Shown here: one piece after another, positions 1 to 7,595 of the stretch
Numbering within the stretch: the stretch's first letter is position 1
Layout: every line of letters begins with the position of its first letter
Origin: Streptomyces mexicanus
GTDB lineage: Bacteria > Actinomycetota > Actinomycetes > Streptomycetales > Streptomycetaceae
Length of the DNA: 63,611 bases
Direction: 5' to 3'
Assembly (NCBI RefSeq): GCF_902506575.1
Contig: NZ_LR732544.1
Coordinates: 1,525,693-1,589,303, forward strand
Notes under the pieces: generated by a model
Databases searched by the model: none
What the model was told of the DNA's origin: nothing
The model's input: the letters and a program-made list of their open reading frames with translations, nothing else
Made by a program: the position numbers and the translations under genes

Positions 1-62
1 GGGGGGGGGGCGGGCGGCGGCGGCGGGCCGGGCCGCGCGGTCGCCGACGCCGCGCGTGCGAC

Positions 63-80
63 GAGGCGCTCGGACGCCTC
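63..80 (-). terminator. weak hairpin after the MBL-fold gene
   Basis: Arms GAGGCG and CGCCTC with a 6-nt loop lie about 20 bases past the stop codon of the metallo-beta-lactamase-fold gene. The stem is only 6 bp, so this is a tentative terminator. The remaining 1-62 stretch, including the run of ten G at the window edge, shows no gene. Confidence 0.3.
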
Positions 81-99
81 CACGGCGGCCAAGCTGCCC

Positions 100-1170
100 T
101 CACTCCAGGACGCGGGAGGCGCCGACCGGCAGGTCCCACAGGTCCTCGCGGGGCAGGCCCGCCTTCTCCCAGGCGGCGCGGACGCGGGTGAGGGGTTCGA
201 GGACCGGTTCGGCGGACAGGACGAACGTCCCCCAGTGCATGGGGGCCATGCGGCGGGCGCCGAGGACCTGGGCGGCCTGGACGGCCTCCTCCGGGTCGCA
301 GTGGACGTCGCGCAGCCACCAGCGGGGGTCGTAGGCGCCGATCGGGAGCAGGGCGAGGTCGATGCCCGGGTAGCGGCTGCCGGTGCGGGAGAACCAGTGG
401 GCGGAGCCGGGGTCGCCGGCGGAGGACACGCGCTGCCCGTCGGGGGCGGTGCACACCCAGCCGCCCCACAGGCTGCGGCAGGTGTCGGTGAGGGTGCGCT
501 TGGACCAGTGGTGGGCGGGCACGAAGTCGATGCGGACCCCGGACAGTTCGGCCCCCTCCCACCAGTCCAGTTCCGTGACGCAGGTGAACCGGCGGCGGTG
601 GAACCAGCGGCCGAGCCCGGCCGGCACGAACACGGGGGTGCGGCGCGGCAGCCGGCGCAGCGTGGGGGCGTCCAGGTGGTCGTAGTGGTTGTGGCTGATG
701 ACGACCGCGTCGACGGGCGGCAGCGCCTCCCAGGGTACGCCGACGGGGGTGATCCTGGCCGGGGTGCCGATGATGCGCCGGGACCAGACCGGGTCGGTCA
801 GCACCGTCAGCCCGCCGATGCGCACCACCCAGCTGGCGTGCCCGGCCCAGGTGACGGCGACGGTCCGCGCGTCCACCCGGGGCAGCGGGCCCGGCTCGTA
901 GGGCAGCAGCGGGATGTCGGCCAGGCCCTCCTTGTCCGGCCGGCCCGCGCCCTCGCGGGCGAAGCGGGTGAACGCCTTCAGGCCGGGCAGCGGGGCGGTG
1001 AGCCGGTCGTGGAAGGCGCGCGGCCACACCCGCCGCTCGCCCAGCGGCCGGGGCTCGGCCAGCGGCGGGACGGACGGAGCCGGTGAGGTGAGCGTGGACG
1101 AGGCCGCCGGGAGGTCGGCGGGCCGGTCGGCCGGGGTCGTGGGGGTGGTCGGCTCGGACTGCTGCGTCAT
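100..1170 (-). CDS. MBL-fold metallo-hydrolase, NAPE-PLD/UlaG-like
   Basis: Protein of 356 residues with a metallo-beta-lactamase fold. The zinc motif HxHxDH (HNHYDH) is at about residues 160-165, followed by a PAHHW histidine near 220, an aspartate in AGDPG near 253 and a histidine in PMHWGTF near 312, so the di-metal site looks intact. The pattern TWAGHASW...LTDPVWS and the late LLPIGAYDPRWW block are typical of the NAPE-phospholipase-D/UlaG-like branch, whose bacterial substrates are mostly unknown (phosphodiester or lactone hydrolysis). There is no signal peptide, so it is cytoplasmic. I chose the ATG at 1170: GGGAG lies 8 bases upstream and the ATG overlaps the TGA of the upstream aminotransferase-like gene (ATGA), implying coupled translation. 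An ATG at 1185 is in frame but has no ribosome binding site. Confidence 0.85.
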   Translation of the reverse strand: MTQQSEPTTPTTPADRPADLPAASSTLTSPAPSVPPLAEPRPLGERRVWPRAFHDRLTAPLPGLKAFTRFAREGAGRPDKEGLADIPLLPYEPGPLPRVDARTVAVTWAGHASWVVRIGGLTVLTDPVWSRRIIGTPARITPVGVPWEALPPVDAVVISHNHYDHLDAPTLRRLPRRTPVFVPAGLGRWFHRRRFTCVTELDWWEGAELSGVRIDFVPAHHWSKRTLTDTCRSLWGGWVCTAPDGQRVSSAGDPGSAHWFSRTGSRYPGIDLALLPIGAYDPRWWLRDVHCDPEEAVQAAQVLGARRMAPMHWGTFVLSAEPVLEPLTRVRAAWEKAGLPREDLWDLPVGASRVLE

Positions 1171-2264
1171 CGAGGAGGCTCCCATCGCTCAGCGGCGTCG
1201 CGGAGGTCGTCGAAGACGGACCGCAAGGAGATCAACGCGCGCCGTACGTGCGGCAGTTCCAACGGCGCGCGGGAGCGGAGGCATTCCGCGCGCTCCTCGT
1301 CCGTGCCGCCGAGGAGTTCCGCCGTGGACAGCCGCACGCGCAGCGCCCCGAGGTCGTCGCCGAAGCGGTGCCCGCCGGGCACGGGCACGCCCAGCCGGGC
1401 GCCGAGGAAGTCCTCCAGTTCCTGCGCGTCGCCGACGCCGCGGGCGGCGAGGGCCCCGCGGAGGGGGCCGAGGTCGGCGTAGAGGGGGCGGCCGGCCCGC
1501 GGCGGCCGGGCCGGGGCGCCCGAGGCGCTCACCACGGCGTGCGCGGCGCGCGCGAGGCTCGCGTGCAGGCGCACTCCGGCGGCGAGCCGCGCGGTGACGG
1601 GCTCGCCCTCGTCGAGGGCGCAGGCGGCCGCGGCGGCGACCGGGTCGGCGATCCGGGCGTCCAGCGCGGTGAGCACGTCCAGCACGCGCGCGTGCAGCGC
1701 GTCACCGGTGGCGCCGGCCGGGAACCGGGCGATCGCGGCGGGCCAGCCGGCGGGCAGGAAGGCGCCGGCGAGGTCGGTGACGACGGTGACCCGCTGGGGC
1801 AGCATCTCGGCGGGCGAGACCAGCACCGTCTCGTGCGGGGCGTGCACGGTGTCGCGCCAGGTCTCGTCGCTGACCAGGTGCAGGCCCTCGCCCGCGGCGG
1901 CCTCGACGGTCGCGTGCAGCACCTCCGGCGGCGCGACCGTGGCGGTGGGGTCGTCGGCGACGGACAGCACCAGCAGCCGCGGGTCGCCGCCCTCCGCGCG
2001 CACCCTGCGGACGGTCTCCAGCAGGGCGTACGGGTCGGGCACGCCGCCGCACTCGGCCGGCGTGGGGACGGAGAAGGCGGGCCTGCCCAGCAGGCGCGCG
2101 TAGGGCACCCACCAGGCGGCGCACGGCCGGGGTACGAGGACGTCGCCGCCGAGGGCGGCGGTGAGCGCCAGCAGCAGGGCGGGGGCGGGTGGCCGGGCAC
2201 CGCGCCCGCACGCCGGACCGACGGCCCCGGCCACCCACAGGTGGCCGGGGCCGTCCCGCGTCAC
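1167..2264 (-). pseudogene. N-terminally truncated, lysine-free aminotransferase-like gene
   Basis: The recognisable part resembles a fold-type I (class I/II) PLP aminotransferase: an APALLLALTAALGG cofactor-loop-like segment, then SDETW, where the Asp would contact the PLP ring nitrogen, then a small C-terminal domain. Family members are usually 380-450 residues. Here similarity seems to begin at about 2186, so roughly the first 90-100 residues are missing, and the upstream translation is Arg/Pro-rich noise running into a perfect hairpin. The possible GTG at 2264 has no clear ribosome binding site. Not one lysine occurs anywhere in the recognisable protein, so no Schiff base to PLP can form; the SxxK position reads TDLAGAF. 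It is either a decaying gene or a non-catalytic relative. Its TGA overlaps the ATG of the MBL-fold gene. Confidence 0.6.
2221..2254. terminator. perfect 15-bp hairpin
   Basis: Arms ACGGCCCCGGCCACC (2221-2235) and GGTGGCCGGGGCCGT (2240-2254) are perfectly complementary around a 4-nt CACA loop. A terminator-strength hairpin is unexpected here, between genes that point away from each other and at the broken end of the aminotransferase-like gene. It may be the remnant of a lost neighbour's terminator. Confidence 0.7.
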
Positions 2265-2340
2265 GGCGCCGTCCGGCCGTCCGCAGAGGATCGACGGCGC
2301 ACTGCGGGGACCGCGTACGGCGCGCGCCGCAGAAGGCACC

Positions 2341-2355
2341 CTTGCACACTGCAAG
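2341..2355. promoter_or_regulatory. inverted repeat upstream of the FAD/Fe-S dehydrogenase
   Basis: CTTGCA-CAC-TGCAAG is a perfect 6-bp inverted repeat with a 3-bp centre, 118 bases before the FAD/Fe-S gene start. It is followed by three 9-bp direct repeats of a GTACGGSCG type (about 2411-2437). Both look like protein-binding sites in the leader; no regulator can be assigned. Confidence 0.35.
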
Positions 2356-2472
2356 AGCGGGTACCCGGGGAAGCGGCGGTGGCCCGGCCGGCCGGCCGGA
2401 CGCCGCCTCCGTACGGCCGGTACGGGCGGTACGGCCCCAGTCCCGCACGGTCCAGGAAGGCGGGTCCCTCTG

Positions 2473-5400
2473 ATGAGTCGCACATCCCCGCTCGACGTCT
2501 CGCGGCTGGACACGGCCGGCCTGCGGGCGGCGCTGCACGCGGAGGTCGACGCCGAGGTCCGGTTCGACGCGGGCAGCAAAGGCGCGTACGTCACGGACGG
2601 GTCCAACTACCGGCAGGTACCGATCGGCGTGGTCGTCCCGCGCAGCGGGGAGGCGGGAGCGCAGGCGGTCGAGGTGTGCGCCCGCTCCGGCGCCCCCGTC
2701 CTCTCCCGCGGCGGCGGCACCAGCCTGGCCGGCCAGACCACCAACACCGCCGTGGTGATCGACTGGACCAAGTACTGCGACAACCTGGTCTCGGTGGACC
2801 CCGACGCCCGCACCTGCGTGGTCGAACCGGGCATCGTCCTGGACGTCCTCAACCAGCGGCTGTCCGGCCACAAGCTGCAGTTCGGGCCGAAGCCCTCCAC
2901 CCACAGCCACTGCGCGCTCGGCGGCATGATCGGCAACAACTCCTGCGGCGCGTCCGCGCAGGCCTACGGCAAGACCGTGGACAACGTGCGCCGGCTGGAG
3001 GTCCTCACCTACGACGGCCTGCGCATGTGGGTGGGGCCGACGTCCGAGGCCGAGCGGGCCCGGATCGCCGCCGAGGGCGGACGCAAGGCGGAGATCTACG
3101 CCGGCCTGGAACGCATCGCCACCGAGTACCTGGCCGACATCCGCCGCGGCTACCCGAAGATCCCGCGCCGCGTCTCCGGCTACAACCTCGACTCCCTGCT
3201 GCCGGAGAACGGCTTCCACGTCGCCCGCGCGCTGGTCGGCAGCGAGGGCACCCTGGTCACCGTCCTGCGGGCCGAACTGGACCTGGTTCCGGTGCCGCCG
3301 TCCCAGTCGCTGCTGGTGCTCGGCTACGACGACATCTGCGAGGCCGGCGACGACGTCCCCCAGCTGCTGCGGCACTGCTCGCCCAGCCAGCTGGAGGCAC
3401 TGGACGGACGGATGGCGCAGCTGATGCGCGAGGAGGGCGCCTACCTGGAGTCCCTCAACGTCCTGCCCGACGGCGACAGCTGGCTGCTGGTGCAGTTCAG
3501 CGGCGACAGCCAGGAGGACGTCGACGAGCAGGCGCACGCCCTGCTGCGCGCACTGGGCCGCAGCGAGAAGGACCCCCGGGTGGCGTTCTCCGACGACCCC
3601 GGGCGCGAGGAGAAGATGCTCAAGGCCCGCGAGGCCGGGCTCGGCGTGACCGCGCGGCCCCCGGACGACCGGGAGACCTGGGAGGGCTGGGAGGACTCCG
3701 CCGTCCCGCCCGACCGGCTCGGCGACTACCTGCGCGACCTGAAGAAGCTGTTCCAGGAGTTCGACTACGACCACCCCTCGCTGTACGGGCACTTCGGGCA
3801 GGGCTGCGTCCACACCCGGATCCCCTTCGCGCTCAAGACCGGCGACGGGGTCGCCCACTTCCGGCGGTTCCTGGAGCGCGCCGCCGACCTCGTCGCTTCC
3901 TACGGCGGCTCCCCGTCGGGCGAGCACGGCGACGGCCAGGCCCGCTGCGAGCTGCTGACCCGCATGTTCGGCGAACGGCTGGTGACCGCCTTCGGCGAGC
4001 TCAAACGGCTGTTCGACCCGGGTAACCGGATGAACCCGGGCAAGATCGTCGACCCGAACCCCGTCGACGGGCAGCTGCGCCTCGGCTCCACCTGGCGACC
4101 GGCCACCCCCGACACCCACTTCGGCTACCCGGAGGACGGCCACTCCTTCACCCGGGCGGTGATGCGCTGCGTCGGCATCGGCAACTGCCGCAGTCACGAG
4201 GGCGGCGTGATGTGCCCCTCCTACCGGGCCACCCGGGAGGAGGAGCACTCCACCCGGGGCCGGGCCCGGCTGCTGTTCGAGATGCTCGGCGGGCACGCCG
4301 ACTCCACGATCACCGACGGCTGGCGCTCCACCGAGGTCAAGGACGCCCTCGACCTGTGCCTGGCCTGCAAGGGCTGCAAGTCGGACTGCCCGGTCCACGT
4401 CGACATGGCCACCTACAAGGCCGAGTTCCTCTCCCACCACTACGAGGGCCGGCTGCGCCCGGCGGCCCACTACTCGCTGGGCTGGCTGCCGGTGTGGGCC
4501 CGGCTGTCCCGGCTCGCCCCGTCGGTGGTCAACACCCTGCTGCACGCGCCCGGGCTGGGCCGCGCGGGCAAGGCGCTGGCGGGCGTGGCAGGGCAGCGGC
4601 AGGCGCCGGTGTTCGCCCGGCAGTCCTTCCTGCAGTGGTGGCGCAAGCACGGCACACCGGACGCGGACCCGGCCGACCCGCGCACCGTCGTGCTGTGGCC
4701 CGACACCTTCAGCACCTACTTCCACCCGTCGATCGCGATCTCCGCGGTCCGGGTGCTGCGGGACGCCGGCTTTCGCGTCGCCGTCCCCACCGAACCGGTG
4801 TGCTGCGGCCTGACCTGGATCTCCACCGGGCAACTGGCCACCGCCGAGAAGGTGCTGCGCCGCACCCTCCGCGTGCTCCGCCCCTACCTGGAGGCGGGCA
4901 CCCCGATCATCGGCCTGGAACCCTCCTGCACGGCCGTCTTCCGCGCGGACGCGCCCGAGCTGATGCCCGCCGACCAGGACGTGCAGCGGCTGGCCGGGCA
5001 GGTGCGCACCTTCGCCGAACAGCTCGTGCACCACGCCCCGGACGGCTGGCAGCCGCCGAAGCTGGCCCGGCAGGCGACCGTCCAGACCCACTGCCACCAG
5101 CACGCGATCATGAAGTTCGACGCCGACCGGGAACTGATGCGCCGCGCCCACCTGGATGCCGACGTCCTGGACGAGGGCTGCTGCGGCCTGGCCGGCAACT
5201 TCGGCTTCGAACGCGGCCACCACGAGGTGTCCATGGCCGTCGCCGAACAGGGCGTCCTGCCCTCCGTGCGCGGCGCCGCCCCCGACAGCCTGGTGCTCGC
5301 CGACGGCTTCAGCTGCCGCACCCAGATCGAACAGGGCGGCACCGGACGGCGGGCCCTGCACCTGGCCGAGGTGCTTGCCCTCGGCCTCGACGGGAACCTG

Positions 5401-5550
5401 CCCAGTGAGCATCCCGAGCGCCTGGCGAAGCGGCCGGCCCGCCCCTCCCGCGCCGCCCGCTGGGCGGCCACCGCGGGCGCCGCGGCCCTGACCGCGACGG
5501 TGGCCGGCGCGGCCGGCCGCCGGGCCGCGCGGTGCCTGCGGCGGCCCTGA
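2473..5550 (+). CDS. FAD-binding / Fe-S 2-hydroxyacid dehydrogenase (GlcD-GlcF/Dld-type fusion)
   Basis: Protein of 1025 residues joining a flavin subunit and an iron-sulfur subunit in one chain. Residues about 45-280 form a FAD_binding_4 (PCMH) domain with RGGGTSLAGQTT near 79-90. A FAD-oxidase C-terminal domain extends to about 540. Two 4Fe-4S-type cysteine clusters follow (C566, C572, C581 and C629, C632, C635, C639-P), then two CCG cofactor motifs (C777-C778-G and C903-C904-G). This matches fused D-lactate or glycolate dehydrogenases that pass electrons to the quinone pool. The last 40 or so residues contain an Ala/Val-rich hydrophobic stretch bounded by arginines, possibly a membrane anchor. 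The ATG has AGGAAGG upstream. A PoxB-like enzyme starts 62 bases downstream, suggesting consecutive steps from D-lactate or another 2-hydroxyacid to pyruvate to acetate. The exact substrate is inferred. Confidence 0.88.
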   Translation: MSRTSPLDVSRLDTAGLRAALHAEVDAEVRFDAGSKGAYVTDGSNYRQVPIGVVVPRSGEAGAQAVEVCARSGAPVLSRGGGTSLAGQTTNTAVVIDWTKYCDNLVSVDPDARTCVVEPGIVLDVLNQRLSGHKLQFGPKPSTHSHCALGGMIGNNSCGASAQAYGKTVDNVRRLEVLTYDGLRMWVGPTSEAERARIAAEGGRKAEIYAGLERIATEYLADIRRGYPKIPRRVSGYNLDSLLPENGFHVARALVGSEGTLVTVLRAELDLVPVPPSQSLLVLGYDDICEAGDDVPQLLRHCSPSQLEALDGRMAQLMREEGAYLESLNVLPDGDSWLLVQFSGDSQEDVDEQAHALLRALGRSEKDPRVAFSDDPGREEKMLKAREAGLGVTARPPDDRETWEGWEDSAVPPDRLGDYLRDLKKLFQEFDYDHPSLYGHFGQGCVHTRIPFALKTGDGVAHFRRFLERAADLVASYGGSPSGEHGDGQARCELLTRMFGERLVTAFGELKRLFDPGNRMNPGKIVDPNPVDGQLRLGSTWRPATPDTHFGYPEDGHSFTRAVMRCVGIGNCRSHEGGVMCPSYRATREEEHSTRGRARLLFEMLGGHADSTITDGWRSTEVKDALDLCLACKGCKSDCPVHVDMATYKAEFLSHHYEGRLRPAAHYSLGWLPVWARLSRLAPSVVNTLLHAPGLGRAGKALAGVAGQRQAPVFARQSFLQWWRKHGTPDADPADPRTVVLWPDTFSTYFHPSIAISAVRVLRDAGFRVAVPTEPVCCGLTWISTGQLATAEKVLRRTLRVLRPYLEAGTPIIGLEPSCTAVFRADAPELMPADQDVQRLAGQVRTFAEQLVHHAPDGWQPPKLARQATVQTHCHQHAIMKFDADRELMRRAHLDADVLDEGCCGLAGNFGFERGHHEVSMAVAEQGVLPSVRGAAPDSLVLADGFSCRTQIEQGGTGRRALHLAEVLALGLDGNLPSEHPERLAKRPARPSRAARWAATAGAAALTATVAGAAGRRAARCLRRP

Positions 5551-5612
5551 CCGCGCCGTTCGGACCGCAGCCGCCGACCAGCAACCGCCAACCTCCGAAA
5601 GGTGAAGCGACC

Positions 5613-7436
5613 ATGTCGATGAAGGTCTCCGACCACGTCCTCGAGCGCCTGCGCGACTGGGGGGTGGAGTACGTCTTCGCCTACCCCGGCGACGGCATCA
5701 ACGGGCTGCTCGCCGCCTGGGGCCGCGCCGACGACAACCCCCGGTTCATCCAGGCCCGCCACGAGGAGATGGCCGCCTTCGAGGCCGTCGGCTACGCGAA
5801 GTTCTCCGGCAAGGTCGGCGTGTGCGCCGCCACCTCCGGGCCCGGCGCGATCCATCTGCTCAACGGCCTGTACGACGCCAAGCTCGACCACGTGCCCGTC
5901 GTCGCGATCGTCGGGCAGACCAACCGCAGCGCCATGGGCGGCTCCTACCAGCAGGAGGTCGACCTGCTGAGCCTGTACAAGGACGTCGCCTCCGACTTCG
6001 TCGAGATGGTCACCGTCCCCGAACAGCTGCCCAACGTGCTGGACCGGGCGATGCGCACCGCCATGGCCCGCCGCACCGTGTGCGCCGTGATCATCCCCGC
6101 CGACGTGCAGGAACTGGACTACTCGCCGCCCGAGCACGCCTTCAAGATGGTCCCCTCCAGCCTGGGCATGCCGCACTACGCGCCCGTGCCCGGCGACGAG
6201 GACCTCTCCCGCGCCGCCGAGGTGCTCAACGCCGGCGAGAAGGTCGCGATCCTCGTCGGGCAGGGCGCCCGCGGCGCCCGTACCGAGGTCATGGAGGTCG
6301 CCGACCGGCTCGGCGCCGGCGTCGCCAAGGCGCTGCTCGGCAAGGACGCCCTGGACGACGACCTGCCCTACGTCACCGGCTCCATCGGCCTGCTCGGCAC
6401 CCGGCCCTCCTACGAGCTGATGATGGACTGCGACACCCTCCTCGTCATCGGCTCCTCCTTCCCGTACACCCAGTTCCTGCCGCAGTTCGGGCAGGCGCGG
6501 GCCGTGCAGATCGACATCGACCCGCACATGGTCGGCATGCGCTACCCCTTCGAGGTCAACCTCGTCGGCGACGCCCGCGAGACCCTCACACGGCTGCTGC
6601 CGCTGCTGAAGCCCGCCAAGGACCGCGGCTGGCGGCAGAAGATCGAGAAGGACGTCTCCCGCTGGTGGGAGGTCATGGAGCGGCGCGCCGCCGTCGACGC
6701 CGACCCGGTCAACCCCGAGTACGTGGCGCACGCCCTGAACGACCTGCTGCCCGAGAACGTCATCATCGCCTCCGACTCCGGCTCCGCCGCCAACTGGTAC
6801 GCCCGCCACCTGAAGCTGCGCGGCGCCATGCGCGGCTCGCTGTCCGGCACGCTCGCCACCATGGGGCCGGGCGTCCCCTACGTCATCGGCGCCAAGTTCG
6901 CCCACCCCGACCGGCCGGCGATCGCGCTGGTCGGCGACGGCGCGATGCAGATGAACGGCATGGCCGAGCTGATCACCATCCACAAGTACTGGCGGGAGGG
7001 GCAGGACCACCGGCTGATCATCGCCGTCCTGAACAACCAGGACCTCAACCAGGTCACCTGGGAGATGCGTGCCATGGCCGGCGCCCCGCAGTTCCTGCCC
7101 TCCCAGTCCATCCCCGACGTCGCCTACGCCGACTTCGCCCGCTCCCTCGGCCTGAACGGCCTCAGGGTCGAAAAACCCGAGGACGTGCGCGGCGCCTGGG
7201 AGACGGCGCTCGGCAGCGACAAGCCCTGCGTGCTGGACTTCGTCACCGACCCGGCCGTGCCGCCCGTCCCGCCGCACGCCACCCTCGACCAGATCGAGGC
7301 CGCGGCGACCTCCGTCCTCAAGGGCGACAGCGACCGGGCCGCCATGGTCCGCCAGGGCTTCAAGGCCAAGGTGCAGGAGTTCCTGCCCGGCGGCCGCCAC
7401 CGCGAGGACCGTGCCGGAGCGGGAGGCGGCCGGTGA
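5613..7436 (+). CDS. thiamine pyrophosphate enzyme, pyruvate oxidase/PoxB-like
   Basis: Protein of 607 residues with the three-domain layout of the acetolactate synthase/pyruvate oxidase family: an N-terminal TPP pyrimidine domain (VFAYPGDGINGL; the Glu in ARHEEMAAF is the expected cofactor-activating glutamate), a central domain (about 195-330) and a C-terminal TPP domain with the GDG...NN motif (GDGAMQMNGM to AVLNNQD). No decarboxylase-specific marker is visible, so acetolactate synthase-like activity cannot be excluded, but full length and the absence of a small regulatory subunit nearby favour a quinone-linked pyruvate dehydrogenase of PoxB type. AAAGGTGA precedes the ATG. It follows the FAD/Fe-S dehydrogenase by 62 bases, and its TGA overlaps a possible GTG start of a 44-codon reading frame. 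Confidence 0.85.
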   Translation: MSMKVSDHVLERLRDWGVEYVFAYPGDGINGLLAAWGRADDNPRFIQARHEEMAAFEAVGYAKFSGKVGVCAATSGPGAIHLLNGLYDAKLDHVPVVAIVGQTNRSAMGGSYQQEVDLLSLYKDVASDFVEMVTVPEQLPNVLDRAMRTAMARRTVCAVIIPADVQELDYSPPEHAFKMVPSSLGMPHYAPVPGDEDLSRAAEVLNAGEKVAILVGQGARGARTEVMEVADRLGAGVAKALLGKDALDDDLPYVTGSIGLLGTRPSYELMMDCDTLLVIGSSFPYTQFLPQFGQARAVQIDIDPHMVGMRYPFEVNLVGDARETLTRLLPLLKPAKDRGWRQKIEKDVSRWWEVMERRAAVDADPVNPEYVAHALNDLLPENVIIASDSGSAANWYARHLKLRGAMRGSLSGTLATMGPGVPYVIGAKFAHPDRPAIALVGDGAMQMNGMAELITIHKYWREGQDHRLIIAVLNNQDLNQVTWEMRAMAGAPQFLPSQSIPDVAYADFARSLGLNGLRVEKPEDVRGAWETALGSDKPCVLDFVTDPAVPPVPPHATLDQIEAAATSVLKGDSDRAAMVRQGFKAKVQEFLPGGRHREDRAGAGGGR

Positions 7437-7567
7437 ACCACCCGCTGCCCGCCAGGGCAAACGCCGCCGGCACCGGGGCGCGCGGCGCGGCCGTGGGACC
7501 GCCCCGCCCCGGCGCCGCGCTCGGCGCCCGGGTGACCCACGCGGTGCGGGGCCCGCGTGCGCGGTGA
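7433..7567 (+). CDS. possible 44-aa coupled small protein
   Basis: A GTG at 7433 overlaps the TGA of the TPP enzyme (GTGA) and has a strong GGGAGG six bases upstream. The frame runs 44 codons to a TGA at 7565. The peptide is rich in Ala, Gly, Pro and Arg, with no domain I recognise. It sits in the 160-bp gap before the GH15 gene. The start signals are good, but such frames arise easily in GC-rich DNA and the composition is unremarkable. It may serve only to couple translation. Confidence 0.3.
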   Translation: MNHPLPARANAAGTGARGAAVGPPRPGAALGARVTHAVRGPRAR

Positions 7568-7595
7568 CGGGGTGAGCGCAGGAGGCAGTACGGAC

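Noticed and set aside
1..10. Run of ten G at the window start
   Set aside because: Homopolymer at the edge in GC-rich DNA; nothing more can be said without the flanking sequence.
2353..2375. GGGTAC at 2359 as a sigma-B type -10
   Set aside because: No matching GNNT element lies 14-16 bp upstream.
2265..2606. Upstream extension of the aminotransferase-like frame to an ATG at 2606
   Set aside because: It would overlap the start of the FAD/Fe-S gene, and its translation is Arg/Pro/Ser-rich with no similarity to an aminotransferase N-terminus.
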